Shown here in pieces: positions 1 to 10,242 of a stretch of DNA of 64,000 nucleotides. Numbering within the stretch: the first letter of the stretch is position 1; every line of letters begins with the position of its first letter. The DNA comes from Clostridium tepidiprofundi DSM 19306. Lineage in GTDB: Bacteria > Bacillota > Clostridia > Clostridiales > Clostridiaceae. Under the pieces are notes generated by a model. It saw only the letters and a list, made by a program, of their open reading frames with translations, was not told where the DNA came from and made no database searches. The position numbers and the translations under genes were made by a program. The stretch is from the NCBI RefSeq assembly GCF_001594005.1, contig NZ_LTBA01000001.1, positions 124,001 to 188,000 of the forward strand, read 5' to 3'.

Positions 1-170
1 ATGTTTTTGATTTCATTATATAGTATTATTTAAAATAATTAAAGAAAAGAATAATGAATGATTATATATTATGGCAACTAGCTTAAACCTAGTTATTGTA
101 TATATATATATTTATGGTTATAATTGTTTTAGATTTATTATATTTAACTATAGAAAAAGCAGGTGATAGT

Positions 171-884
171 ATGAGCGAAAGATTGCAAAAGTATTTGGCC
201 AGATGTGGTATTGCTTCAAGAAGAAAATGTGAAGATTTGATATTACAGGGAAAGGTAAAAGTAAATAATTCAATAATTACTGAATTAGGGTTCAAAGTAA
301 ATCCAGACTTAGATGTAGTGAAATTTGAAAATAATATAGTCAAACCAGAGAATAATAAAATTTACATAGCTCTAAACAAGCCAATAGGTTATATTTCTAC
401 TGTAAAAGATGAAAAGGGAAGAAAAACGATATTAGATTTAGTAGATATCCAAGAAAGAATTTACCCAATTGGAAGATTAGATTGTGATACTTCAGGTTTG
501 ATATTATTAACTAATGATGGAGAAATATATAATCAAATTATTCATCCTAGAAAAGCTTTGGATAAAACATATATAGCAGTTGTTAAGGGAGTAGTTGAGT
601 ATAAAGAAATAAAAAAATTATGCAATGGAGTTGATATTGGAGGGTATATTACAGCTCCAGCAAAAGCAGAAATATTGTCTATAAATAATAATAATAATAC
701 AAAATTGAAAATTATAATTCATGAAGGAAAAAACAGACAAGTACGTAGGATGTGTGATTCAATTGGACATTCTGTAATCAATCTAAAGAGAGTTTCAATA
801 GGTAAAATAAAATTAGATAATTTACAATTAGGTAAATGGCGTTATTTAGATGATAATGAATTAGAATATATAAAAAATATTTAG
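171..884 (+). CDS. rluB: 23S rRNA pseudouridine synthase, RluB/RsuA family
   Basis: The 237-residue protein makes a pseudouridine in 23S rRNA. It opens with an S4 RNA-binding domain (about residues 1-60, ERLQKYLARCGIASRRKCE), followed by the RsuA/RluB catalytic domain with the GRLDCDTSGLILLTNDG motif holding the catalytic Asp. The C-terminal EGKNRQVRRMC motif is typical of the family. An in-frame ATG exists at 96, but the S4 domain starts right after the ATG at 171, which has AGGTGA just upstream. The length is normal. RluB versus another RsuA-family member rests on overall resemblance. Confidence 0.93.
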   Translation: MSERLQKYLARCGIASRRKCEDLILQGKVKVNNSIITELGFKVNPDLDVVKFENNIVKPENNKIYIALNKPIGYISTVKDEKGRKTILDLVDIQERIYPIGRLDCDTSGLILLTNDGEIYNQIIHPRKALDKTYIAVVKGVVEYKEIKKLCNGVDIGGYITAPAKAEILSINNNNNTKLKIIIHEGKNRQVRRMCDSIGHSVINLKRVSIGKIKLDNLQLGKWRYLDDNELEYIKNI

Positions 885-921
885 TCTAAAAATTTAAAAT
901 TCACATGAAAGGGTATTAATT

Positions 922-1470
922 ATGTTTAAATATGTTTCAGATGTTAGTGATTTATCACATAATATAATTAAAAATTATTGCAGAGATTTTAATGTAGCTG
1001 TAGATGCTACACTTGGCAATGGATATGATACAGATTTTCTAAAAGAAATATTTTCAAAAGTTTATGCATTTGATATTCAGAAATGTGCAACTGAAAAATA
1101 CAAAGAAAAAAATATATGTAACAAAAACGTGGTGATTATAAACGACTCACATCATAAATTCAATGAATACATTAAAGAAAAAGTAAATTGCTTCATTTAT
1201 AATCTAGGTTATTTACCTGGTGGAGATAAAAAAATAACAACAATTGCAGAAACAACAGTTAAAAGCATTAAGTATTCTTTAGAACTACTATCTAGTGGAG
1301 GATTGATTACTATTTCTATTTATCATGGTCATGAGCAAGGTCAGAAAGAAAAAAATGAGATATTTGAGTTATTGAATAACTTACCTAAAAATAAATATGG
1401 TGTATTACTTCATACTTTTTATAATAGAAGTGCTGATGCACCCATACTTGCAGTAATAGAAAAGAAATAA
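922..1470 (+). CDS. mnmM: tRNA (mnm5s2U34) methyltransferase MnmM (YtqB family)
   Basis: This 182-residue class I SAM-dependent methyltransferase belongs to the family once annotated as rRNA methylase. The SAM site reads VDATLGNGYDT and the family signature NLGYLPGGDK follows at mid-protein. B. subtilis YtqB has been shown to methylate the wobble 5-aminomethyl-2-thiouridine of tRNA and renamed MnmM. That role is carried over here from the family. It follows rluB by 37 bp and is probably cotranscribed. Confidence 0.85.
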   Translation: MFKYVSDVSDLSHNIIKNYCRDFNVAVDATLGNGYDTDFLKEIFSKVYAFDIQKCATEKYKEKNICNKNVVIINDSHHKFNEYIKEKVNCFIYNLGYLPGGDKKITTIAETTVKSIKYSLELLSSGGLITISIYHGHEQGQKEKNEIFELLNNLPKNKYGVLLHTFYNRSADAPILAVIEKK

Positions 1471-1506
1471 TTTTAAAAAAGTTTATGAATGAATGATTGA
1501 AAAAAA

Positions 1507-1535
1507 TTGCAATTAATGTTAAGATGAATTATATA
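1507..1535 (+). promoter_or_regulatory. Candidate promoter for the RpiR-type regulator
   Basis: TTGCAA (1507-1512), a 17-bp spacer and TATATA (1530-1535) lie upstream of the regulator. An ATTCA-AA-TGAAT dyad at 1548-1559 could be an operator. Both are read by eye. Confidence 0.45.
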
Positions 1536-1598
1536 TTGCAGTATACATTCAAATGAATTATTTGTTTCATATCAAAAATTTAAAAGGAGCTTGATAGC

Positions 1599-2483
1599 AT
1601 GGATAATAATTCAAAAGATTTAATGAGAATAATTCAACAAAAGTTTTCAAGGTTGAGCAAAGGTCAAAAATTAATAGCAGAATATATTTTAAAGCATTAT
1701 GATAAAGCAGCATTTATGACAGCTGCAAAGTTAGGTACTAGCGTTGGTGTAAGTGAATCTACAGTTGTAAGGTTTGCCAATGAATTAGGTTTTAGTGGAT
1801 ATCCTAATTTGCAAAAATCACTTCAAGAAATGATAAAAAACAAGCTTACTTCAGTACAAAGGATAGAATTATCTAATGATTATATTAGTCAAGGAAATGC
1901 ACTTAAAGGTGTGCTTAAAGCTGATATGGAGAATATTAGAGTAACATTAGAAAAAATAAATCATAATACTTTTGATGGAGTAGTAAACTCAATTTTTGAG
2001 GCTAGAAATATATACATAATTGGTTTAAGAAGTTCAACTGCATTAGCTGATTTTTTAGGGTTCTACTTAAATCTAATATTGGATAACGTTAAGGTTGTTG
2101 GATATGGTATAAGTGATATTTTAGAACAAATGATTAATGTTAATGAAAATGATTTGGTTATAGGAATTGGTTTTCCAAGATATGCTGTAAAAACAATAGA
2201 TGCATTAACATTTGCTCAGAATAGAAATGCAAAAGTAGTTGCATTAACTGATAGTTTATTGTCTCCATTAGCTGCAAAAGCAGATTATACTTTAATTGCT
2301 CAAAGCAATATGGCATCTTTTGTTGATTCTTTGGTTGCACCTTTAAGCGTAATTAATGCATTAATAATGGCCGTTGGATTAAGAGAAAAAGAAAAAATAT
2401 CTAATACATTCTCTAGGCTTGAACACATATGGGAAGAATATCAGGTTTATGATTATAAAGACAAGGATAAAGACAATCAATAA
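1599..2483 (+). CDS. MurR/RpiR family transcriptional regulator
   Basis: The 294-residue protein has an N-terminal HTH_6 domain (about 1-77, including the SVGVSESTVVRFANELGFSG helix-turn-helix) and a C-terminal SIS sugar-phosphate-binding domain (about 125-255, beginning IYIIGLRSST). Such regulators usually sense phosphosugars and control sugar or amino-sugar genes. No sugar operon is adjacent; the next gene is gdhA, 177 bp downstream, so a link to nitrogen or cell-wall metabolism is speculative. AAGGAG at 1584-1589 sets the start. Confidence 0.9.
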   Translation: MDNNSKDLMRIIQQKFSRLSKGQKLIAEYILKHYDKAAFMTAAKLGTSVGVSESTVVRFANELGFSGYPNLQKSLQEMIKNKLTSVQRIELSNDYISQGNALKGVLKADMENIRVTLEKINHNTFDGVVNSIFEARNIYIIGLRSSTALADFLGFYLNLILDNVKVVGYGISDILEQMINVNENDLVIGIGFPRYAVKTIDALTFAQNRNAKVVALTDSLLSPLAAKADYTLIAQSNMASFVDSLVAPLSVINALIMAVGLREKEKISNTFSRLEHIWEEYQVYDYKDKDKDNQ

Positions 2484-2505
2484 TAATAAATCAATAAAAA
2501 ATGTA

Positions 2506-2555
2506 TAATAAAATAAAAAAAAGTATATAATAAATATAAATTTTTTATTTTATTA
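2506..2555 (+). terminator. A/T-only inverted repeat between regulator and gdhA
   Basis: Two 15-nt arms (2506-2520 and 2541-2555) are exact reverse complements and consist only of A and T, the second beginning with six T. It may be a weak terminator for the regulator; with no G-C pairs the call is uncertain. Confidence 0.4.
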
Positions 2556-2648
2556 AGAAGGAATATTAAGATAAGTATAGAATATAATAAGCATAAAGAA
2601 AAATTTATTTCAAAAAAAATAAATTATGAATTTTTATTTTCATTTTAG

Positions 2649-4025
<1,377 letters not shown>

Positions 4026-4038
4026 AAATATTTAATTG

Positions 4039-4069
4039 AAAGAGAATCCTTTAGGGATTCTCTTTTTTT
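4039..4069 (+). terminator. gdhA intrinsic terminator
   Basis: An 11-bp stem (4039-4049 with 4055-4065, AAAGAGAATCC/GGATTCTCTTT) with a 5-nt loop runs into a T tract, 14 nt after the gdhA stop. Confidence 0.93.
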
Positions 4070-4138
4070 CAGTTACTATTGAATAAAAAGTTCAAATGTA
4101 TTAAATTATATAGAGTAAGAATGTGAGGTGATACTAGA

Positions 4139-5371
4139 ATGGCAAAAGTTATTGTAATAGGAGGAGGCCCTGCCGGTATGATGGCTGCAATAGCAGCTAG
4201 TCAAAATAATGATGTGATATTAATCGAAAAAAATGAAAAATTGGGCAAAAAATTATTTATTACAGGAAAAGGACGATGTAATGTTACTAATGCGAAAGAT
4301 ATTAGTGATTTTTTTGATAAAGTTCCTACAAATCCTAATTTTTTGTATAGCTCGTTATACACATTTTCTAATACAGATGTAATGAATTTTTTTGAAAATA
4401 ATGGTGTTAAACTCAAGATAGAAAGAGGAGATAGAGTTTTTCCAAAATCTGATAAGTCATCTGACATTATTAAAGCACTCGAAAAGTCCTTAGAAAATAA
4501 TAATGTACATATTATGCTTAATTCTAATGTTAAAGAATTTATTGTAAATGATAATTTGATTACAGCCGTTGTATTATCAAATAATGATGTGATTAAAGGA
4601 GACTGCTTTATTCTTTGTACAGGTGGTATGTCATATCCTCAAACAGGTTCAACTGGAGATGGATTTAAATTTTCTAAAAAATTAGGTCATAATGTTATAA
4701 CTCCAATGGGTGCGTTAGTACCAATTGAAGTTAAAGAAGATTGGATAAAAGATTTACAGGGATTATCTTTGAAAAATGTAGAAATCAAAGTAACAAATGA
4801 GAATAATAAGCTGTTATATAAAGATTTTGGTGAAATGTTATTTACACATTATGGAATTTCAGGCCCAATCATATTGAGTGCTAGTAGTGTAATTAATAAA
4901 TATATTGATAAAATGGATTTAAAAGTAATTATTAATATTAAACCAGCTTTAAGCAGTAGTGATTTAGATAAAAGAATACAAAAGGATTTTTCAAAGTACA
5001 TAAATAAAGATTTTAAAAATTCACTATGTGATTTATTACCTAAAAAAATTATAGATACAGTAATACTATTATCGAAAATTGATCCAAATAAAAAAGTAAA
5101 CCTAATCACAAAGGAAGAACGAAGATTGCTTTTATATGTTATTCAAAATTTTACTTTGCATATTAAAGGTTTTCGTCCAATAGAAGAAGCAATAATTACA
5201 AAAGGTGGTATTGATACAAAAGAAATAAATCCTTCAACATTAAAGTCGAAAATAATTAAAAATCTTTATTTTGCAGGAGAAATAATCGATGTTGATGCAT
5301 TTACAGGTGGTTTTAATTTGCAAATAGCCTTTTCCACGGGATATTTAGCTGGTAAGAGTGTGGTGAAATAA
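4139..5371 (+). CDS. HI0933-family FAD/NAD(P)-binding flavoprotein
   Basis: The 410-residue flavoprotein belongs to the YhiN/HI0933 (BaiN-like) family. Its N-terminal Rossmann motif is VIGGGPAGMMAA, followed by the family-typical GKKLFITGKGRCNVTN, and near the C-terminus LYFAGEIIDVDAFTGGFNLQ completes the FAD site. The substrate of the family is not settled, so no specific reaction is claimed. GAGGTGAT precedes the ATG. It is followed after one base by aroH and the two are surely cotranscribed, which is conserved gene order rather than proof of a shared pathway. Confidence 0.9.
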   Translation: MAKVIVIGGGPAGMMAAIAASQNNDVILIEKNEKLGKKLFITGKGRCNVTNAKDISDFFDKVPTNPNFLYSSLYTFSNTDVMNFFENNGVKLKIERGDRVFPKSDKSSDIIKALEKSLENNNVHIMLNSNVKEFIVNDNLITAVVLSNNDVIKGDCFILCTGGMSYPQTGSTGDGFKFSKKLGHNVITPMGALVPIEVKEDWIKDLQGLSLKNVEIKVTNENNKLLYKDFGEMLFTHYGISGPIILSASSVINKYIDKMDLKVIINIKPALSSSDLDKRIQKDFSKYINKDFKNSLCDLLPKKIIDTVILLSKIDPNKKVNLITKEERRLLLYVIQNFTLHIKGFRPIEEAIITKGGIDTKEINPSTLKSKIIKNLYFAGEIIDVDAFTGGFNLQIAFSTGYLAGKSVVK

Positions 5372-5372
5372 C

Positions 5373-5729
5373 ATGATATTTATTAGAGGTGCAATAACAA
5401 TAAAAAATAACACTATTGAAGAAATTAAGAAAAATTCAATACTGTTGTTTTCAGAGATTATTAACAGAAATAATTTAAAACTTGATTCAATCAAGGCTAT
5501 TCTTTTTTCATGTACTAGTGATATTACAAAAGAATATCCTGGTAAAATAATACGAGAACATTATAATTTGAGTTCTGCAGCAATAATGCATTTTAACGAA
5601 ATGAATGTTGAAAATTCGTTAAAACTATGTATAAGAATACTATTAATTGCGAATGATGAAAATAAAACTTGTGCTGAATATGTTTATCTAAACGATGCAA
5701 AAAAATTAAGGGAAGATTTATTCAAATAG
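5373..5729 (+). CDS. aroH: Chorismate mutase, AroH type
   Basis: This 118-residue enzyme rearranges chorismate to prephenate for phenylalanine and tyrosine synthesis. It is the monofunctional trimeric AroH class. Active-site residues known from B. subtilis AroH have counterparts: R5 in FIRGAIT, R61, E76 in NEMNV, R88 in CIRILL and Y105 in YVYL. The ATG comes one base after the stop of the flavoprotein gene, so translation is probably coupled. It is the only shikimate-branch gene seen here. Confidence 0.92.
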   Translation: MIFIRGAITIKNNTIEEIKKNSILLFSEIINRNNLKLDSIKAILFSCTSDITKEYPGKIIREHYNLSSAAIMHFNEMNVENSLKLCIRILLIANDENKTCAEYVYLNDAKKLREDLFK

Positions 5730-5754
5730 TGTATTTTAAAGAGGATTTTTATTT

Positions 5755-5782
5755 TTTACATAGAATACTATTATGGTATACG
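5755..5782 (+). promoter_or_regulatory. Candidate promoter for cmk
   Basis: TTTACA (5755-5760), a 16-bp spacer and TATACG (5777-5782) preceded by TGG, an extended -10 element. Weak but well placed for cmk. Confidence 0.4.
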
Positions 5783-5804
5783 TTTTTAGAAAGGCGGTAA
5801 TAAT

Positions 5805-6452
5805 TTGATTAGTGTTGCGATTGATGGACCTGCAGGTGCAGGAAAAAGCACTGTTGCAAAGTTGTTAGCAAAAAGATTGGATTTTATGTATATTAATACT
5901 GGTGCTATGTACAGAGTTGTTACATTAAAAGCTTTGGAAAATAATATTGAGCCTGATGATGTTCAAAAGCTATGTGAATTAATTGATTCAATGGATATGT
6001 ATTTTGATGGAAATGATTTGATAGTTAATGGTGTGAACACAAGTGATAAGATTTATTCTCCTTTAATTAGTCAAAATGTTTCAAGATATGCAGCAATATC
6101 AGAAGTTAGACAAAAATTAGTAAAAGTACAAAAGTATATATCAGAGAAGTTTAATGTGGTTATGGATGGAAGGGATATTGGTACTGTTGTCTTAAAAAAT
6201 GCTCCTTTTAAATTTTTTTTAATTGCTTCTCCAGAGGAGAGGGCAAGAAGACGTTATAATGAATTGGTGAAGAAGAATATTGAAGTAGATTATGATTCTT
6301 TATTGAAAAAAATTATTGAAAGAGATTATATGGATTCACATAGAGAAATAGCTCCTCTAAAAAAGGCAGATGATGCAATAGAAATTGATTCAACTAATTT
6401 ATCTATTGAACAGGTTGTTTTAATAATGGAAGAATATATAACAAAAAATTAA
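5805..6452 (+). CDS. cmk: Cytidylate kinase
   Basis: The 215-residue kinase phosphorylates CMP and dCMP with ATP. The P-loop GPAGAGKS is at residues 8-15, followed by INTGAMYR in the substrate region; MDGRDIGTVVLKNA is the CMP-binding signature and ERARRRYNE the lid. The start codon is TTG at 5805, required because the conserved ISVAIDGPAGAGKS begins immediately after it; AAGGCGG lies 7 nt upstream. It precedes the ispH-S1 gene by 21 bp, a conserved clostridial order. Confidence 0.95.
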   Translation: MISVAIDGPAGAGKSTVAKLLAKRLDFMYINTGAMYRVVTLKALENNIEPDDVQKLCELIDSMDMYFDGNDLIVNGVNTSDKIYSPLISQNVSRYAAISEVRQKLVKVQKYISEKFNVVMDGRDIGTVVLKNAPFKFFLIASPEERARRRYNELVKKNIEVDYDSLLKKIIERDYMDSHREIAPLKKADDAIEIDSTNLSIEQVVLIMEEYITKN

Positions 6453-6473
6453 TTAAATAAAAGTGGTGATTTT

Positions 6474-8387
6474 GTGAAGAATGTTATTTTAGCACAAAAT
6501 GCTGGATTTTGTTATGGCGTAAAGCGTGCTGTTGATATTTCGTTGAATACTAAGAATAAATATGGACGAAAAATTTATACTCTTGGACCATTAATACACA
6601 ATAATGATGTAGTTAAATTTCTTAAGGAAAAAGGTGTATATCCTATTGAGTATGAAGATATAGATTCTTTAGATGAAAATGATGTTGTTATTATACGTTC
6701 GCATGGGGTGTCAAAAAATATATTAAATGACCTAGAAAGCAAAGGCTTAATTGTAGTCGATGCAACCTGTCCATATGTTAAAGCCATTCATAATAAAGTT
6801 CAGATGTACCATGGATTAGGTTATCAGATTGTTATTGTTGGAGATGAAAATCATCCAGAAGTAATTGGAATTAATGGATGGTGCGATGATGATGCATTTA
6901 TAACAAAAGGAGAGAAATATATTCCTAACTTTTCTAAAAAAGTTTGCATTGTTTCACAGACCACTGAAAAATATGAAATTTTTAAAAATATAGCTAGTAA
7001 ATTGATAGACAATTGCAGTGAAACATTAGTGTTTAATACTATATGTAGTGCTACTGGTATTCGCCAGAAATCTGCATATGAACTTTCCAAAAAAGTTCAA
7101 GTTATGATTGTAATTGGTGGTAAGCATAGTTCAAACACTACTAAACTTTATGAAATATGTAAAAGCAATTGCTCTAGAACAATTCATATTGAAAGTGCCA
7201 AAGAGATTCCAGAAGAAATTATTTTTTCCAACAATATAGTAAATATTGGTGTTACTGCTGGTGCTTCGACACCAGATTGGATTATAAAGGAGGTTATATT
7301 AAAAATGAACAACGAAAATACTCAAATGAATGAACAATTAAAATTTATGGAAGAAAACGATGTAAAAATTTATGTAGGTAAGGTTATAAAGGGTGAAATT
7401 ATATCTTTAACTGAAAATGAAGCTTATGTAAATTTAGGATACAAATCTGACGGATTACTTCCTCGTAATGAAGTTACTAAAGATGAAAATACTGTATTAA
7501 CTGATATATTTAATATTGGTGATGTAGTTGAAGCAAAAGTAATTAATGTAAAAAACTCTGATGGCAATGTTGTTTTATCAAAGATTGAAATTGATAGAGA
7601 AAAAGCTTATGTTGAATTAGAGGATGCTTTTAAGGAAAAGCGTGTAATCAAAGTATTAATAAAACAAGTAATTAAAGGTGGATTATTAGCTAGCTATAAA
7701 TCGATTAGAGTATTTATTCCAGCATCACACATAGATTTACACCACGTAGCTAATATGGAAGATTATTTAGGAAAAGAATTAGAGGTTGTAGTCATTGAAT
7801 ATTTAGTTGAAAGAAGAAAAACAAAAATAATTGCATCTAGAAAAGAAATATTAAGAAGTGAAAAGGAAAAAATGGAGTGCGAAACATGGAAATCGCTAGA
7901 AAAAGGTGCTGTAGTTGAAGGAGTAGTTAGAAGAATAACGAATTTTGGTGCTTTTGTTGAAATCAACGGTGTGGATGGATTGCTTCATATTTCTGAAATA
8001 TCGTGGGGTAAAGTTGTTAAAGTTGAAGATGAATTAGAGATTGGTCAAAAAATAAATGTCTATATTCTTGATATAGATAAAGAAAATAAAAAATTGTCAC
8101 TTAGTATTAGAAAACTTAAAGAAGATCCTTGGACAAATGTTGATGAAAAATATCCAATAGGTAATGTTGTATTAGGAAAAGTAGTTCGCTTTGCAAGTTT
8201 TGGTGCTTTTGTTGAATTAGAACCGGGTATAGATGGTCTTATTCATATATCTCAGATTGCACATAAGAGAATTAATAAACCAGAAGAAGTTTTAAAAATT
8301 GGTGAATTAGTCAAAGCTAAAATTTTAGATGTCAATAAAGAAAATAAAAAGATTTCTTTAAGTATTAAGGCTCTAGAAGAAATTTAA
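6474..8387 (+). CDS. ispH: Fused IspH (HMB-PP reductase) and four-domain S1 RNA-binding protein
   Basis: A 637-residue bifunctional protein. Residues 1-280 are IspH, the last enzyme of the MEP isoprenoid pathway: [4Fe-4S] ligands C13 (AGFCYGVKRA), C99 (DATCPY) and C191 (NTICSATG), and the catalytic Glu in HPEV (E129). From about residue 295 follow four S1 domains, the last two canonical (ITNFGAFVEI, FASFGAFVEL). The fusion is known in clostridia and is not a frameshift artefact. The start is GTG with GGTGAT upstream. A separate four-S1 protein is encoded at 27298-28470. Confidence 0.95.
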   Translation: MKNVILAQNAGFCYGVKRAVDISLNTKNKYGRKIYTLGPLIHNNDVVKFLKEKGVYPIEYEDIDSLDENDVVIIRSHGVSKNILNDLESKGLIVVDATCPYVKAIHNKVQMYHGLGYQIVIVGDENHPEVIGINGWCDDDAFITKGEKYIPNFSKKVCIVSQTTEKYEIFKNIASKLIDNCSETLVFNTICSATGIRQKSAYELSKKVQVMIVIGGKHSSNTTKLYEICKSNCSRTIHIESAKEIPEEIIFSNNIVNIGVTAGASTPDWIIKEVILKMNNENTQMNEQLKFMEENDVKIYVGKVIKGEIISLTENEAYVNLGYKSDGLLPRNEVTKDENTVLTDIFNIGDVVEAKVINVKNSDGNVVLSKIEIDREKAYVELEDAFKEKRVIKVLIKQVIKGGLLASYKSIRVFIPASHIDLHHVANMEDYLGKELEVVVIEYLVERRKTKIIASRKEILRSEKEKMECETWKSLEKGAVVEGVVRRITNFGAFVEINGVDGLLHISEISWGKVVKVEDELEIGQKINVYILDIDKENKKLSLSIRKLKEDPWTNVDEKYPIGNVVLGKVVRFASFGAFVELEPGIDGLIHISQIAHKRINKPEEVLKIGELVKAKILDVNKENKKISLSIKALEEI

Positions 8388-8406
8388 CATTACTTGTGTG
8401 TTTTTG

Positions 8407-8434
8407 ATAGAACGTATAATTACGTTCTATTTTT
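8407..8434 (+). terminator. Terminator after ispH-S1
   Basis: Perfect 10-bp stem (8407-8416 with 8421-8430), 4-nt loop TAAT, followed by T residues. Confidence 0.92.
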
Positions 8435-8494
8435 GTAATAAATTATATTAAAATTAATATAATTTTAGTAGCATGACTATTGGGGGATTACAAT

Positions 8495-9550
8495 ATGAAT
8501 TATAGAAAATTGAGTGATAATTCTAAATGTACCTATGAAGAGGAAATTATACTCAATGAAATTTGCAAAAATTATGGTTTGAAATTTTTAACGGCTAGTA
8601 AAGTTAGAAGTGCATATAAAGTAAAGTTAAAAGATTCAAAAGAAATATGTATAAAAAAAATGAAGAACGGAAGAAAAAAAGTACTATCATCATACAAATT
8701 GGTAGAAGATTTAAGAAAGCTAGGATTTGAAAATACCCCCAGATATTTAAAAACAACTAATGAACATGTATATGTAAAATATAAGAATATGATATTTTTT
8801 GCAACAGAGTGGATAAATGGAGTAGAATGTGATTTATCCAATATAAATGAAGCTTGCAAAGCTGCTAAACTTATGGCAGAATTTCATAAATCAACTGAAT
8901 TACTAAATGTAGAAAAATATAATATTAAAAATAATATGAAAAATTGGTCCAAAATATTTATAGATAATTTAAATGATTTTGAGAGGTTTGAGAATTCTAT
9001 AAGTAAAAAAAGGTTAATAAATGAATTTGATAATATGTTTTTAGCAAATATTGATAAATTCTACTATAGAGGACTAAAAGCACTCAATACACTCAATTCT
9101 TCTCAATATCATAAAATTTCCAGAGAATATTCATCGAAAAAAACAATATGTCACAATAGCTTTTATTATCAAAATATTATTAAAAAAGATAAAGAATTTT
9201 ATTTAATTGATATGAATAGTATAATAATTGATTTAAGATTTAATGATCTCGGAAAATTTATACAAAGATTAATGTACAAAAAAGAGTATAAATGGGGATT
9301 TAATTCAGCTAGAGCTATTATTGAAAGCTATAATTCGATTTATAAACTTTCAAAGAATGAACTTGAAATTATGTTGGCATTTATAATTTTCCCTCATAAA
9401 TTCTGGAAATTAGGCAAAAAGAGATATATAAATAATAAGAATTGGTCTGAAGATAAGTACATTCATAAATTAAATAAAATTATAAAATATTTACAATATC
9501 AAGATGCATTTATCAATGAGTATATTAATTTTTTGATTGATTATCACTAA
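8495..9550 (+). CDS. CotS-family spore coat protein, kinase-like
   Basis: The 351-residue protein resembles CotS/YutH spore coat proteins, which have the aminoglycoside-phosphotransferase fold. Seen are an N-lobe with the CIKKMKNGRKK segment, the FFATEWINGVECDL hinge region and the LIDMNSIIIDLRFNDLGKF segment in place of the metal-binding loop. The catalytic-loop position, usually HGD...N, reads CHNSFYYQN, so the catalytic Asp appears lost and the protein may be a pseudokinase. An upstream TTG at 8480 is possible, but the ATG at 8495 sits correctly behind TGGGGGAT. Expected in the mother cell during sporulation. Confidence 0.78.
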   Translation: MNYRKLSDNSKCTYEEEIILNEICKNYGLKFLTASKVRSAYKVKLKDSKEICIKKMKNGRKKVLSSYKLVEDLRKLGFENTPRYLKTTNEHVYVKYKNMIFFATEWINGVECDLSNINEACKAAKLMAEFHKSTELLNVEKYNIKNNMKNWSKIFIDNLNDFERFENSISKKRLINEFDNMFLANIDKFYYRGLKALNTLNSSQYHKISREYSSKKTICHNSFYYQNIIKKDKEFYLIDMNSIIIDLRFNDLGKFIQRLMYKKEYKWGFNSARAIIESYNSIYKLSKNELEIMLAFIIFPHKFWKLGKKRYINNKNWSEDKYIHKLNKIIKYLQYQDAFINEYINFLIDYH

Positions 9551-9586
9551 TAATTAATGAGTAACTATTTGCGAGGAAGAACTTAC

Positions 9587-10135
9587 ATGTACCAGTTAAA
9601 AAAAGTATATTCAAGAATATTTAACTATTTAAAAAAATCATTTACTCAAAACTCTTTTCTTAATGATAAAATAAACAAAATAGAAGTATATGAAATGACA
9701 TATAATCTAAATGACTTTGAAATGTATCAATTCAATGATGATGATATAAAATTTGTAAATTTTACCATAGATAAAGATGAACAGTTACGCTGTGATATTC
9801 AAAATGAAATTTTCAATGCGCCATATAGAATTCCTCTACAAGTAACTGATATATATTGGGATGAAAAGCAAAGTTATTATAGAAATGAATGGTCGATATT
9901 TTTAAAAAAAGGGGAGCAATTTATAGGTTATGGTCAAATAATACTTCAAGATGATATACCACAGATAGTAAACCTAGGTATAAAAAAGGAATTCAGAGGT
10001 TATGGATATGGCAAACAACTATTATATTATTTGTTAAGCTTATTAGTGGATACTGATTATGATAGTGTAAAAATAAGGGTAGAGTATAAAAACAATATTG
10101 CTATTGATTTATATACAAAAATAGGATTTATTTAA
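9587..10135 (+). CDS. GNAT-family N-acetyltransferase
   Basis: The 182-residue protein has a C-terminal GNAT domain: IVNLGIKKEFRGYGYGKQLL is the acetyl-CoA-binding motif A and NNIAIDLYTKIGFI is motif B. It ends right after GFI, so the last beta strand of most GNATs is missing; it may be naturally short or slightly truncated. The first 60 residues match nothing I recognise. An in-frame ATG at 9557 exists, but GAGGAAG at 9573-9579 favours 9587. It follows the CotS-like gene closely, so a sporulation-stage role is possible. Substrate unknown. Confidence 0.75.
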   Translation: MYQLKKVYSRIFNYLKKSFTQNSFLNDKINKIEVYEMTYNLNDFEMYQFNDDDIKFVNFTIDKDEQLRCDIQNEIFNAPYRIPLQVTDIYWDEKQSYYRNEWSIFLKKGEQFIGYGQIILQDDIPQIVNLGIKKEFRGYGYGKQLLYYLLSLLVDTDYDSVKIRVEYKNNIAIDLYTKIGFI

Positions 10136-10195
10136 ATGAAAAATATTTTTATAATCGAGTAGGAGATAATTAAATTAATCAATTATCTTCTACTC

Positions 10196-10235
10196 AAAAA
10201 AAGAGCTACGCACTAACTATTTAGTACGATAGCCC
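10196..10235 (-). terminator. Bidirectional terminator between convergent genes
   Basis: Arms 10203-10216 and 10221-10235 pair with one bulge and two wobble pairs. A T-run follows on the minus strand (complement of A 10196-10202) and a T-rich tail on the plus strand, so it can serve both the aminotransferase and the GNAT. Confidence 0.88.
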
Positions 10236-10242
10236 TTTACTT

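Noticed and set aside
1-33. Short open frame at the left edge ending in TAA at 31-33, possibly the tail of an upstream gene
   Set aside because: Only about ten codons are visible and they match no recognisable C-terminus.
76-112. AACTAG/CTAGTT inverted repeat and a TA run upstream of rluB
   Set aside because: The 6-bp stem has no T-run and AT repeats are expected by chance in this sequence.
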